DNA from: Microvelia longipes
Taxonomy: Eukaryota; Arthropoda; Insecta; Hemiptera; Veliidae
Length of the DNA stretch: 64,000 bases
Assembly (NCBI GenBank): GCA_018340805.1
Contig: JACMZG010001913.1
Location: forward strand, 23,946,443-24,010,442
Direction: 5' to 3'
Part shown: piece after piece, positions 44,355-56,914 of the stretch
How the letters are laid out: each line of letters opens with the position of its first letter
Position numbering within the stretch: position 1 is the stretch's first letter
The notes under the pieces: generated by a model
Database searches by the model: none
Seen by the model: the letters and a program-made list of their open reading frames with translations, nothing else
What the model was told of the DNA's origin: nothing
Program-made: the position numbers and the translations under genes

Positions 44355-45859
44355 TAATAACTATTGACTTACTGCTTTACGCAGATGATCTCATATTGAT
44401 GGCCCCTGATATCCCCACCCTCAAGAGAATGATAATAGAAATGGAGAGATACTGTGATACATGGAACCTAATAGTCAATCTTACAAAATCAAAAATTATG
44501 ATTTTTGGAAACAAAGGAAAAATATCTAAGAAAGACTCGTTTTGGTTTAAACAAGATAAAATTGAAATTGTAAATCACTATAAATACTTAGGGGTTACCA
44601 TGTCTCACAGTATTTCTCTGAAAAAACATTTTGAGGAAAAAATCTCAACAGCTAAGTTTGCTACCAATAATATCTGGAGTTCTTTTTTTAGTCAAAAACT
44701 ACCCTTTAAAGAAAAATTAAGAGTATTTGAAACAGCCATTGAACCAATAATTATGTATGGGGCTCAGGTATGGGGGTTTGAAAGAGTCGAAGAAATAGAA
44801 AAACTATACAGATATTTTGTAAAAAAAATGTTTTGGCTACCCTCAAGTACTCCTAACTATGTGATAACTCTAGAAACTGGAAAGCCTCCCAGATATACAA
44901 AACATTTAAAACTCCATTTTGATTATATTATAAAAACACTTAGCCTGGGAGACAATAGACTCACCAAATTCTTAGCCTTAGAAATCATAAGAAGAAAAAT
45001 ATATTGGTTTGAAGAGTGGCGGAAGTTAGGGCATGCTTATGGTGTGGATATTAATATAGATTTAAAGGACCTCAGAGTGGAGGAACTCAGAGGTGTTTTA
45101 TCTCAATTAATTGCAAGGGTAGAGGTTTCTGACAGAAGTGAAGCAAATCAAAAAGCAACAAATTCTAAATTTCACCCCTTATATAAAGAAGTACTAACAA
45201 ATAATTCTCCACCTAAATACATCATAACTTTAGAGGACAGAATAGTTGCTGGATGGATGTTAAAAGCAAGGGGTCAGCTCCTTAACGTGAATTACAGTCA
45301 TGGTCACACAGATTACAGGTGCTCTCTATGCAACTTAAATGTAATAGAGGACAACTTCCACTTAGTTGCAGTCTGCCCAATCCTTAAAGAGTTTAGGCTG
45401 TCCTTCTTAGGAAAATCTTTACTCTCAAAAGATGATTATTTTAGGAAGCTAAACTGCAGTTCAGTGGAAGAGTGCTCTCAGTTTGCATCTTTCTTGAAAG
45501 CTAATGCAGGTACAGGGCAATGCTTACTAAAGAATTCAATTATGAATGAAATTGCTTCTTTAAAAAAAAGAGAATAGATTATTATTTTGATTTTATAAAC
45601 AAACTCAAGACTTCATGCTATACTGAATTAACTTAAAAGCTTATTTCTAGTTAAAGTAAAATAAATATTGCTTTTAATAACACTCATATATTTTTATAAA
45701 TTATATGTTAAATAGTATTAAGCGTAACCCTCCTCCTGACGGCTATTTTGAAGCCCTGGAGTAGAGGCTTGTTCCGCAGCCAACTAACAATCAATGTTTT
45801 ATATCAGAAATAAAGCCATTTATTTATTTATTTATTTATTTATTAATAACTATTGACTT
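44355..45859 (+). mobile_element. 5'-truncated LINE (non-LTR retrotransposon) copy with 16-bp target-site duplication
   Basis: The insert (about 44371-45843) is bounded by TAATAACTATTGACTT at 44355-44370 and an exact repeat at 45844-45859. It starts inside the reverse transcriptase domain and ends with a (TTTA)n tail (about 45820-45843), as expected for target-primed reverse transcription with incomplete cDNA synthesis. The 3' untranslated region (45578-45820) includes a less AT-rich patch near 45720-45790. Confidence 0.95.
44375..45577 (+). CDS. LINE ORF2 C-terminal part: reverse transcriptase YADD to zinc knuckle (truncated)
   Basis: One uninterrupted frame of ~400 codons. The frame is entered at the truncation point (in-frame TGA at 44351-44353 is flanking DNA), so it has no genuine start codon. 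It begins with LLYADDLILM; YADD at 44378-44389 is the catalytic motif of the reverse transcriptase. Counting from 44396, YKYLGV (residues 62-67) and YGAQVWG (121-127) are typical downstream motifs of the Jockey/I-type group. C309, C312, H322 and C327 form a CX2CX9HX4C zinc-knuckle-like end. The lack of any stop across 1.2 kb shows a young insertion, but the missing endonuclease and RT palm start make it non-autonomous. Precise clade not assigned. Confidence 0.9.
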   Translation, partial: LYADDLILMAPDIPTLKRMIIEMERYCDTWNLIVNLTKSKIMIFGNKGKISKKDSFWFKQDKIEIVNHYKYLGVTMSHSISLKKHFEEKISTAKFATNNIWSSFFSQKLPFKEKLRVFETAIEPIIMYGAQVWGFERVEEIEKLYRYFVKKMFWLPSSTPNYVITLETGKPPRYTKHLKLHFDYIIKTLSLGDNRLTKFLALEIIRRKIYWFEEWRKLGHAYGVDINIDLKDLRVEELRGVLSQLIARVEVSDRSEANQKATNSKFHPLYKEVLTNNSPPKYIITLEDRIVAGWMLKARGQLLNVNYSHGHTDYRCSLCNLNVIEDNFHLVAVCPILKEFRLSFLGKSLLSKDDYFRKLNCSSVEECSQFASFLKANAGTGQCLLKNSIMNEIASLKKRE

Positions 45860-46629
45860 CATGTAAGATACAATGAAGTCAATTGTATGTAATGAAGTAA
45901 ATACATGTATGTATTGGTATACATACTTGGTATGTATACCAAGTATCCCTTTATTATACATACTCAGCAACTATTTTACTAACAAAATAACATTTGATTT
46001 AGGTTTAATTAATAATTATTTCTTGAAAAACAAAATCACACAGAAAAGAAGTCATTAACAACTAACAGAAATAAATAAAAGAAAAGTAAATTTTTTCGAG
46101 AAAAAGTAGAAAAAGAGTAAGGATGAGGAAGTTACTTCTGGGCCTAGAGGAGAAGTCCCCGCACCATCATCTATTCTTTATCCTTCACGCTCTATACTTC
46201 ATGTTCTCTGTTACGTGATAACTCTCTAATGGGGGTCCTTTAGACTTTTTTCGAGCCCCCATTACAGTTGAGCCACACCTTATTCTTCTCTTGATTTTAC
46301 ACAATACCCATTTTCTCTTTATAAGAGACACAATGTCATAATGTTATCTGTAATGGAATTTGTAGCTTTTTCCTCGACATTTAATGGTCATATATGTAAC
46401 GAAGCTGGGACGTATTATGTCGTTATTCAGGTCACTCCGAGTTGTTGTAACTATTGTTGTTGGATTGTTAAAATTTAAATAATATTGTTAGTAAAAGTTA
46501 TTTATTTGACCCATAAGCAAAATCCCATTTACATATAGCCTTAGATGTTTTATAAAGTTTAATATATTTTATTATTTTACTTTACTACTAAAAAAACTTT
46601 AACTAATTTAAAAAAAACACAAGAAAATT
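45860..46629. other. Unassigned stretch downstream of LINE
   Basis: Contains a hairpin at about 46230-46266 (AATGGGGGTCC ... GAGCCCCCATT) and a relatively GC-rich patch at 46130-46260. Frame 45873-46058 has no motif. Confidence 0.45.
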
Positions 46630-46935
46630 AATTCGGATACGGGGCACCTTGGAGCTTTTCCTCATCACATCGGATTTTCTACACTCATCCTTCCTGCTTC
46701 GGACTCACTTCGATCATCCTCAGAATATACAATTCGCCAAATGTATATACTGCAACATGTCTTCGAACTTGCTTCGCTCGTCGTCAGATAGTGAATGCAA
46801 ACGTATTATTCTCGGCCGTCACCTTTACAGCACTGACCACGCTCATAGCTGCTTAATTTTTATGATTCAACAAATATCATAGATATACTTGTCGCATTGA
46901 AACAAAACTTGTGAACTTATTTATTAGGTAATAAT
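46630..46935 (-). mobile_element. Family A copy (3' third) with 5S-like block
   Basis: Minus strand. TTCGGATACGGGGCACCTTG end, CTTCGGACTCACTTCGATCA and CTTCGAACTTGCTTCGCTCG hairpin repeats. The 5S-like block (about 46810-46868) reads on the minus strand ATTAAGCAGCTATGAGCGTG then GTCAGTGCTGTAAAGGTGAC. It continues ~65 bp beyond the block and then stops. The plus-strand frame 46649-46882 is a shadow. Confidence 0.92.
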
Positions 46936-47759
46936 ATACACTTGTACTAGAAGTACTAGTAAGTAAGTAAGTTGTAAGTAAGTAAGTACTTGTACTTGTA
47001 AAGAAGTCATTCAGGGGCGGACTGGCCATTGAGGGCAAGGGCGGAGCCCTTCTTAGCCCTTCAGCCAAAAATGAACTTAAAGAAAAAACAACGAAAATTG
47101 AAAAAATAATTACTGACATATTTAATATATTCATAACACAAGAGACAAAGGGGCCTAATACTGTAAGGTAGGGCTTAAAAAGTTACTAGAGGCAAATGTT
47201 TCTAAAGTACTTAAAAATATTCTTAATTTGTTACCTAAATTTAGGTCCTTTAAGACCTCCATTCTTTATCCTTGAACCTTTAGAGGTCCTAAATGGAAGG
47301 CTAGGGCCTCAAGGGGCTTTAAAGATAATCGATCAGAGTCCTAGAGCAGTACAAAAGAGCCCTAAAGATTGAAAATAAAATAGATTACTTAAAAATTCCA
47401 TTTAAATGAATACACTTAGGTTTATTTAAATGGAATAATATCTTCTAATGCAATTTAATTAAATATGACATTAAAATTAAATAAATTAAATTAAAAGTGT
47501 GTGTCAGTGCCACTAATGGCATTCCGATCCGCGTAAATGTTCGAATGTTTTTGGTGAAGAGAGAACATATCTAAATTTCTATATTAAAATTGGCAGTACG
47601 ACCTTTGGCAAAAGATCTTTTGCAGATTGCAAAAATTAAGTAGCTGAATTTTGCTAGCTACACACACATATAAACATAAACACACATATATATTAATATT
47701 ATTAGTATTCTTCACCATTGCATATTATTTTTAATTTTTTAAAGACACTTGATGGGACA
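46936..47759. other. Unassigned stretch
   Basis: A GTAAGTA-rich simple stretch at 46955-46998, then ATTCAGGGGCGGACTGGCCA at about 47010, which resembles hAT-type transposon ends, but no matching inverted end is visible. No gene is supported. Confidence 0.45.
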
Positions 47760-47969
47760 GAAATAACAACTTCTTACTTCTTTAAATGACTATATTTCGC
47801 CTGACCAGGCATACTCATGTCTAGAAACAGAATACAAATTTTAAAAACAATAGGATAATCTAACTTAGTCTAACATTATCATAACGTTTTTTAAATTTTT
47901 TATTTTATTTGAGAATGCCTGGGGTCAGGCGAAATATAGTCATTTAAAGAAGTAAGAAGTTGTTATTTC
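47760..47969. mobile_element. Inverted-repeat element (MITE), 53-bp arms
   Basis: Left arm 47760-47812 (GAAATAACAACTTCTTACTT ... CAGGCAT) and right arm 47915-47969 are nearly perfect inverses, around a ~100-bp AT-rich loop. No coding capacity. No clear target-site duplication; superfamily unknown. Confidence 0.92.
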
Positions 47970-49134
47970 AGTTCAATCTAGTTTCTTTGAAAAATTAAAA
48001 CACATATATATATTTAGAAGTGTAATAGATTTCTCACACACATTCTCCCTCCGTCGCAATTTTCTCAGAAAATGTTTTCGAAAATAATTGTCTTTAAAAA
48101 TTCACCTAAACTAAACTATCTAATTCAAACAACCATAAAATGGTTTTGTAAAACTTATCTAATTTATACTGAAACAAAAATGTGGTATTTAGAAACTTTA
48201 CCTCACAAATTTGTGGTATTATTCGAGTTAATACCATATACGAGTACATTTCTCCAACATTAGTTTTGTATTAGAATGTGTCATACATTTCCAAAGACTG
48301 TTTCATATATCTATACAGAATTTGGTTTAAAACAAATAAATTGATTATAATTTTTGAGTGATTTTTATTTTGAACAAAATACAGGATATTTAAAACATCT
48401 TTAATATTTGTTCAGAATATAAATTTGAATGAAATTAAATATTGCGAGAAATTATAAATATAATATGCGTGAACAAAATATATAATTGCGTGAAATTATT
48501 CTACTGTACTTTCTGTTTTCTGACATATTGTTTAGAGCGTCAAGAACTCGCCTACGATACAGATAATTTACTTGGTTGTATCCTGGCTTTCCCTAAGCTT
48601 AAAATTCAAGACACTCGGACACGGAGGCAAAAAGATGTCCAAACCTTTTTGATAATTTGACTAAATAAAATGCTTATTCTATTTATTCATTAACTTCCTT
48701 GCATGAAAATATAAGCTTATTATAAAATTTTATACTCAACAATTACTAATTACAACTGAAATGAAAGTTAATACCGTAAAACTTTATAGATCGTATTACA
48801 CAAAGAGTCGTAATAGACCCTAAAGAGGTATAGGGATAATCCTGTAAATTAAGTAAAGGGTTGAAGGGTCAAGGGTTGGATACCTTAACAGAACCGCGTA
48901 AACTGGACATAAGCCAACAATTTCTTAGAATATAAACAATATCTTTCCTCCAATTCAGATTTCAAAAGGTCCCTCTTTTTATATAAGATTTACTGGAACA
49001 AAAGACTAAAACGAATAAAAGTTAATCACGGGTATTAACCTATATTATAGAAAATAATAATAATTACCTCTTTATAAGTTAAAATGTGATTGAATACGTT
49101 AAAAAAAGTTATTATATAAACAAATATTAATAAA
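47970..49134. other. Unassigned stretch
   Basis: Frames at 48072-48263 and 48442-48660 (plus) are unrecognised. The latter has a hydrophilic end but no supporting splice context. Confidence 0.4.
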
Positions 49135-49865
49135 TTGGGTATGAAGTACCTCGAAACTTTTCCTCGTCACATCGGATTCGCTATGCCAATCCTTCCTCTT
49201 TTCGGACTCGCTTCCTCATCCTCAAACTATACACCTCGTTAAATTTATACGTTTTCGGTCTCGCTTCGCTGATACTCAGACAGTAAATTCATTACTTTAC
49301 TCCCAGCGGCCGCTCCTTTAGAGACTGATAACGCCCCGTTCTGCCTAACTTTTATGATCCGACAAATATCATAGATATATAGTCGTATTGAAACGAAACT
49401 AAGGATACTTATTTATTACGCAAAGGCATACAGTTGTACCGAAATTCAACTCAATTAGACTATTTTCCAATTTGTTAAAAAACGTACACATGTCATTTGA
49501 TAATAATTGAACTAATACTGATAATTAAATGAAACTAGGCACGAACTTCAGTTCGTGCGCGAACTTCTTTTTCCGCGCATTATTTTTTTTAAATTTTAGC
49601 TATCATTATTGCGGGTTAATGACGTCATAAAAATATTTTCAGAGTAGCACAACTACAGCAGTACTGGTTTTTGTACAAATTTTCAAGTCTCTAGCATAAA
49701 TACACTAGGAGCTATGATGATAACAGACACACATACAGACAGACAATTTTATGAAAACCACTCAAGAGGTCTTAAAAATACCTGAAACGGAGAATGCCGG
49801 TAACATCCTGTACTCGTTTTATTGCAAACACAATACATTATACCTTCAGTATAAATGAAGAAAAG
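49135..49865 (-). mobile_element. Family A copy, near full length, decayed 5S-like block
   Basis: Minus strand. GGGTATGAAGTACCTCGAAA end, CTTTTCGGACTCGCTTCCTC, GTCTCGCTTCGCTGATACTC, 5S-like remains (49298-49360: CCCAGCGGCCGCTCCTTTAG, CTGCCTAACTTTTATGATCC), GATAATTAAATGAAACTAGG, GCGGGTTAATGACGTCATAA, AAAATACCTGAAACGGAGAA, and the GAAGAAAAG terminus. Confidence 0.93.
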
Positions 49866-52462
49866 AAACAAATTTTCATATCCGAATAGCAGAACTCAAT
49901 TTTTTAATTAGGTCTCATTAAAATCTGCTTTGTTACCCACTAATGCTAGGTATAGATAAACAATATTAACAATATTGTACATACATGCTAGGGATTTAAT
50001 ATTCTAAAATAAATATTGGAATATAAAAGAACACTATTATTCATATTTTTTTATGAGAAAAAGAATCTTTATTTAGCTACTCCAAGCTACTCCTTGTTTA
50101 CCTTACCTTAAACATTACCTTGGTAATAAAGTTCCCTTACTTTATTACCAAATAGATTAAATAGACAGCTAATGAGCGATAATCAACTACTTCCTATATA
50201 TCTTGAGCCATGAACAACAAGTACTTGAATGTAAGACTAAACTTTTCCTCTTTTAAAGCCATAAGCAGAACTATATTAGTAGAAAGACTTAGACCATACT
50301 CAAGAATGGAAAGAGTCTATAAAACAAAGATAAAAGTCTCAAACACTTAAAAGTGCCTTTACAATACTAATACTTAAAAATTCTGTAAATATTGGAGCAA
50401 TAAACACAATTTCCTTTTACTCTAGACTGATACGGATAGTTTTATAGATCCTAAAATGCGAAAAGAAGTTACTGAACCACTTGAAACTTAAAGAGTTGGA
50501 AGAAAAACTAAAACAGTAAAAAGATAGAATAGTTATACTAAAATAGTTAAGAGATAAAAGCATTGAGTTTATTTTATCCCCTATGTATATACTATTATTA
50601 TAGTATTCTTTTGTCTACTACAAATAGTACACGAACTCCAATGAGCGGCATAAAACCGCAAACGACACGAAAACGTGTTTAGTTTTATTTAGTTCGCTGA
50701 AAGGTTGCAAACCCATTAAAATAAAAAAGTCAAAACACACACGACACGTCTATTAAAGTTAATTATCAACAATGTTGAAACTAACTTTCAGAGTGAAGAG
50801 AAAACCTAGAAGTCAGGGAAAACTGTAAACAGATTAACTTTTATTTTGTACGTTGTTATCTTAACTACAAAATAGTTTAGGGTTTACTATAAAAGACTTT
50901 AAGAACAGTAAAGGTTTAAAAATCTTGGCATGATGCCTTTCTAAAAAAATCTGTAGGTTTTTTTATCTCTCGATGAGATGTTGTGTAAATAGCTCCCTTG
51001 AGTACTTTGTCTTTTAAGCTGAAAGTGCAAACTAAGAAAAACTACAGGAAATCTTTTTACAGCCATATCCGTGAAAGGGAACCCTGAATTCTAGGTGATA
51101 TTGTCAAAGTATAACCTTATAGTCCACTTGATGTCAAAGCATAACCTATATTCCATATGATAATGTCAAAGTAGAACCTTTATTCCAAGCTGATAGAATT
51201 TATAAGGTGATTCATTTGGACGGTTTTTATGAATGAAATAATTTTTTACATGTTAGGTTATAGTCCGGAATTGACGTCATTGCAGGACTCGGTGCTGAGT
51301 CCTGCACCGACTCAGCAGTAAATTATAAATTACTTTTAATTAATACAATTAATTGAGTGTCAAACACGAATCAAACTATTTTAAGAGCAATGGTGACATA
51401 CTTCTACTAAATAAAAATTTAATTTAAATTATAATTAAATTAAATATTATTTTACTGAAACTTTATTATTCATGGTTATTTCTTATACTATGTATTGTGT
51501 TCTTATACTGTTAAAATAAAGAATTTACTAAAAAAAATTGTAAATATCAATATGGCTTTTGACCCAAGAGAAGTCAACTTCAATCTCACTTAATTGACCT
51601 TAAACTTATTTTTTATTTCAACAATCACAGGAGTCTTGATGTTAAAACTGTTTAATGATAGTAGATTAGCTTCGCTATCTGTTTTCATGATACCCATCAT
51701 TCATTGCTTTTATCGGGTTATGATCTTGTTGATTCAACCAATCCAATGCCTTTACAATAGCCAGTTCTTCTGTTCGAATGATTGACCATACTGGATTTAA
51801 CTTGAATATTTTGATAAACAAACTTTTTGAGTTGTTCTTATTTTAAATAAAACGGTTGTCATTAGGTGTTGGCTACATTGTTTTTCAAATAGAATATATT
51901 TAAAATCCACGCAACGTCAACTTAAGTAGCTGAATTCACACTAGGTTATGCCTTGGTTAATCCAGGTACAATTATAGTGACAGCCTAGTGTGAGCCGAGA
52001 GAAGATTTTTCATAAAACATGGGGCTCAGACTTGTAAAGCAGTGTCTTAGCTAGATCCAAGGCAAATCAAACAGGTTTCTTACAACATTTTCACTTTAAA
52101 GCGGATAAAAAAGAAAACGACTTTAGATGTTACTTCTTCATATATTACTTTCTATGTGTGTTTTTAAGACTTCAGTTTTATTTTCTTTTATCAAATTTAC
52201 AGATTGCCAGGTTCAAAAACTTTACCTGTATCAATTTAGTCTGATCCGTTTTTTTATTTATCTTATTTCAAAAGTTTATCTAGTTTTATGTTGTTCGATA
52301 ATGTTTTTTTTTATTTTCATCGATGATAAAGTTAAAAACGTTAAAGGATGTTTAACTTTTTTTAAACAACTTAAAGACGACGTGAGACGTTTAAAAACGA
52401 CTATGAAGTTATTTAGTATTGACTCTCAATCGTATTCGTGTCAAACAATCGTTTAGTGTCAC
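49866..52462. other. Unassigned stretch (~2.6 kb)
   Basis: No gene supported. At about 51281-51315 overlapping inverted repeats (GGACTCGGTGCTGAGTCC and TGCTGAGTCCTGCACCGACT) give two alternative hairpins. The 109-codon frame at 52127-52456 is hydrophobic, F-rich and unrecognised. Confidence 0.45.
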
Positions 52463-52520
52463 ATAAAAGTCAGGTATGGGGTATATTTTTCTTACAACTT
52501 TAGGATTCGCATTGCTCTTC
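52463..52520 (-). mobile_element. Family A fragment (3' tip)
   Basis: AAAGTCAGGTATGGGGTATA, AGGATTCGCATTGCTC match the family's 3' end. Confidence 0.65.
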
Positions 52521-52876
52521 AAAATCCAATACCTTAGATAATATATTATGTTTTAAAATTTCAGAGTTACATTAATCGGTCTTATAATATGAACGTTAGA
52601 TTTCTAGTAGAAGTAGGCGAGGCAAAGGCTGGTAAATACGCCACGATTTTAAGTCATACTTGCTGACCTAATCCCCACTTGCCACTCTATCACATCACCA
52701 CGAACTGTTTCGAATAAATAGAAGAATTAATTGTTTTTCCAGCTCAACTATAAAATCTCCTGCTACTGCAAATATGCACTCTAATAAGCAGTATAGGCCT
52801 CACACACCGCTATAACTTTTTGAATTACTTTGTTATATTAAATGTGGTTTATACAACTTTAATAAAGGTAGTGGTT
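52521..52876. other. Unassigned stretch
   Basis: Nothing recognised. Confidence 0.4.
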
Positions 52877-53035
52877 AAATGTGGACTTTATAATTTTAAT
52901 AATGTGACGAGAAAATGCTAAATAGTGCTTATATACATTCTCTATATCGTTTATAAATGTGGTCTTTACAATTTTATTAATGTGACGAGAAAATGCTAAA
53001 TAGTGTTTATAAATCCTCTTTATCTTTATAACTTC
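52877..53035. repeat. ~81-bp tandem repeat, two copies
   Basis: TAAATGTGGACTTTATAATT / AATGTGACGAGAAAATGCTA is repeated ~81 bp downstream with few changes. The minus-strand frame 52859-53050 is a shadow. Confidence 0.92.
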
Positions 53036-53799
53036 CTGGTTTTTGTACAAATTGAAATATTTTGTCCAAGGAATTTTTTAATTGTTACTTTTGGCAGACA
53101 GAAGAATAAGAAAAGGAGGAATGAAGTTTTCCTTCATTTCAAGTTCTTCAATACCGCCTTTAATAACATCATTTCTTAAGTATTTCACAATTCTTTAAGA
53201 CGAAATCCCCCTAAAACATTCAATTAAATAGCAGAGCAAGTAGAAAGAAAAACATCCCATTAACGAATTCTCCAAAGAAAATATACTTCGTCACTATACA
53301 GCAACAGAAAAGTTAAATGCAATTTAAATTTGTGATATCTTCTCCTAATTGGAAGGGAAAGATTTCATTTATTCAAAAAACTTAAGAGAACAAAACGGTT
53401 TATTTATTAACAACATTAAACAATAAAGAAGCTTAGAAATTTTTTACTTGTTTGCTCCACAAACAAGTCTGAAGGGAAATATTCCCCACTCTAGTTTTCC
53501 ATGGTAAATTTACAACTGGGTAATTATTGTTTGTTCATTACTAACTCGTACCCTTACACTAACGATTGTTAGTGTAACGATAACCCTTACATTAGCGATT
53601 GTTACTTAATTCTAACGATTGTTAAAGAAAGTTCTTATTTATTAGTTTAATTTTTTATTTAAAATAAAGTTAATACATAGTATCTTTTCATTTGTTATTC
53701 AAATTTTATTTAACTTCTTTATATTTATAGTTAAAGTAATTAAATAACATATTTAGTATTTGATTATCATTGCTTATTTATAGTTAATTTTACTTTTCC
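53036..53799. other. Unassigned stretch
   Basis: A short repeat of TAACGATTGTTA-like phrases at 53557-53630; otherwise nothing recognised. Confidence 0.45.
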
Positions 53800-53985
53800 T
53801 AATGTATACAGTAGTTATAGACAGCCAAATTTCAACCGAATCATCCTTTATTCATGATTTAAGACCTCCCGGTTTGGTTTTTACTGAGTAGGCTGCCTGT
53901 ATGTGTTTGTGTGTCTGCCTGTTATCATATCAGCATGTTTACGCCAAATGAATGAAACAAATATCGATCTTTAGGCAAAAAATAA
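53800..53985 (+). mobile_element. Family A copy (5' part)
   Basis: TTTACTTTTCCTAATGTATA, CCGAATCATCCTTTATTCAT, TAAGACCTCCCGGTTTGGTT, TATGTGTTTGTGTGTCTGCC, ATCGATCTTTAGGCAAAAAA. Only the 5' quarter is present. Confidence 0.85.
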
Positions 53986-55874
53986 TTTTCTTTCTTGATG
54001 ATTTCTTGACATCTCTAATTGTGAAAACTCAGTAGAAAGTACATAAAGCACAATTCATAAAATACGATGGTTTTATTGAATAGAAAATACTCTGAGCCTT
54101 ATGGAAATAGTGTTTACGAATTTCCTTTCAATTTAAATATTTAATTTTCCATTTATGACACATTATTTATTCATAGGAACAAATGAAACAACCTTATTTG
54201 TACATTATATAATAAAGAAATATTAGTATAATGCCCCATTAAAAATTAATGTGGTAGGAAGCGCTATAAATTTTAATGGACAGGGTTATATGGGCTAAGG
54301 GAAGTGCGGTCCTGCGAGGATAGAATGGTCCAAGATATAAAACTATAGGAGTTGTCTAGAAAATGTATATGTCCCACCCCTGGGATATACGTCTTAAATA
54401 TAAACTGAATTATTGTCCCTTAAGATTAAACTAAGAACTTTTTTTGAAATAAAATATAATTCTGCTTTTAAAAAATGTCTAAATAAATTTCGAAAAAGCA
54501 ATAAGAAATTAATCAAAAAACATTATACCTCAACTTCAAGCAGAATAATATCTATAATTCTTACAGGGTAGATCTAATTGGTAAATAGCGACGTTCGCGG
54601 TTGAGTGGCAACCAGGAGAGATTATTTCCACTCTTATACTCTGAGTGTTGGGAGGTTTTGAAATTTGCCATATCAAGATCTACCCGAGCAGAGGTTTACA
54701 TATTTTTCTTTGAAACGGTTGTTCGATCTAAATAAGTAAACCAGGGTTTTAAGTTTTTTCTACAACATTGCCCATGACTCCTACAGTGACTCGTCTCTCA
54801 TCTCTTACTTCAAATTATTCCTAAAAGTGTAGAGTTGAACCGATTGTGAACGATATCTTAAGTAAATATACCATAGGTGAATAAGTAACGAATCCCAAGT
54901 AATAATAATAACAATACGAGTAAATAAAAATGATTCATTGAGATATAAATTGATTTGAGAAACTCGCTTCTTAAATTCTTACCTCCTCGATGATAGATGA
55001 ACTAACAAAGAACATTCAAATAATGTAATATTTATGTGACAATAAAATTTGTCAAAATCAAATTTATATCAAAACAAATCATCTCACATCGCTAATGACC
55101 AGTAACGCTAAGGCATTAAAATAGGAAAATAAGACAGGAAGTTCAAATTTTAGTGACCATTGAGGGTTGTTACCGTACAGGTAATAACACCCAACAGACG
55201 CAATAGCCTCAACCAAGGCTACTCATATATTAATTATTTTCATCGGATAAAAAATTCACCAGATCAAACCATACTGAATCAATCTATCCTTTAATTCTTA
55301 CAAACCAAATTTGCATTAACAAAACTAATTCAAAAGGATTGCTTTGTTTTATTCATCTTTTTAATTAAGATTTCTTTCTTAAATAAACTTTTAATTTTTA
55401 AGAAAAAGATACCTCTTAAATCATTATAATTACCATTAGAAAATGGGAAAAATAGCAAAAAGAAAAATTATGAATCATAAAGAAAATTTATGAAAAATAA
55501 AAAACATTTCTAAAAAATTAGCATTTTACTCATGTTAACGATCTGCACCCTCCCCACCTCTTTCTTTGGAATAAAAAACGACATCTGGCTTTTATAAAAT
55601 TAATTATGCAAAAACAAAGCGATGCAAAGATTTTTAACTTCGTCTGATTTATCACCAAACTGATTTATATTCCTCCTTTTTTTATTTTCTATTTATTATT
55701 ATTAACATTCATAAAGAATATAAATAGATAGTAAAAGCAAAGATTATAAATCGGTAAGTTTATACAATATTTGGTAAAAGATCACTACATTTTGTTTTCA
55801 ATGTTTAAGACAACCAAAATAGAGCTTAGACGCAATATTTCAAAAATAAAGGTTTAAAATCAAAACTAAGCTTA
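53986..55874. other. Unassigned stretch
   Basis: Less AT-rich patches at 54255-54400 and 54580-54690 contain no open frame of note. No gene is supported. Confidence 0.45.
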
Positions 55875-56045
55875 TACGATAGAAATTATGACATATATGA
55901 TAGAAATTGTAAGAAACAATAGTCATTGGAAAATACGAAAAAAAATGCGAGAATTCATAGACACAGCAAAATACGATAGAAATTGCGAAAAATGATAGAC
56001 ATTGCGAAAAAACTATCGACGTTGAAAAAGCCAATAGAAAATAGG
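55875..56045. repeat. Decayed ~22-bp tandem repeat (CGATAGAAATT)
   Basis: ACGATAGAAATTATGACATA, TGATAGAAATTGTAAGAAAC, ACGATAGAAATTGCGAAAAA, TGATAGACATTGCGAAAAA form an irregular array. The minus-strand frame 55840-56034 is a shadow of it. Confidence 0.75.
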
Positions 56046-56914
56046 AAAATACATATATAACAAAATAAAACTAACGACAAACGATAAAAATCAGTTAAGA
56101 ATTTTTAATAAGCATTCGTCATTTAAGATGTCTTCTGAAAGGCTTATCGTCTCTTGCGATGCTCTTTGTAAAATGGCTCTGCCGTACATATACTAATAAA
56201 TAAATCTTGCTCGAATCATAAAAGTTGCAATAATAAATTGCATTAAATTGCTTGAAATAGATACTTGTAAGATTCCGAACAGGTGGTTATAATAATAATA
56301 ACAGTTATACTTATAACGATAAATAATTAAACGAATATAATGATTATACTCCAATCATTAAAAAAGAATTTAATTACAACTTTTTTAAAAGACACAGTAT
56401 TATCTATAGCAGGGAGGAGGTGATAAGCCCCTACTAAGTCCGTAGCGGAGAAGATTGTTCGGACAAACGATAAACTTTTACCCCATCTAGGATGATAAGC
56501 TTCCCCTGTACTTGCTTTGGAAATCTGCTTCAAGAATTATGTCAAGCATGAAATAGACTTAATAATAAGTTTTTAAATAAACTTCCATCCTTAAAGCCTA
56601 CCCCAATCTTTGCTGTATAATTAAATAGTGTTTAAAATATTCATTATTTTTGTAACTTGAAAATAGAGGCTTATGGTCGTTTTTATAGCGCAGATACTAA
56701 AAGTTTTAATGCGCCGTAAAGTTTATTTTATTATGGTAATTATTCACATCGAACCAACTATGAACCCGTTTTATGATCCTTTATGGCAATTAATAAACTA
56801 TGAAATTAACAATAGAAAATTAGTGAGAGTGGAAGATAGCTCAAAACGAATGAAAGATTAGACTCAAGTCTCTGAATCAAGAATTGTTACAAATCGTTTA
56901 AATAAAATTACAAA
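56046..56914. other. Unassigned stretch
   Basis: The plus frame 56673-56861 has a hydrophilic, mixed-composition end (MNPFYDPLWQLINYEINNRK) but no known family. Low-confidence only; no gene is called. Confidence 0.35.

Noticed and set aside
47010..47050. hAT-like terminus (CAGGGGCGGACTGGCC)
   Set aside because: Only one end is visible and no 8-bp duplication or inverse partner was found within 1 kb.
52127..52456. 109-codon hydrophobic plus-strand frame
   Set aside because: Long for this window but F/L/I-rich as expected from T-rich DNA, without signal-peptide-like organisation or any known motif.
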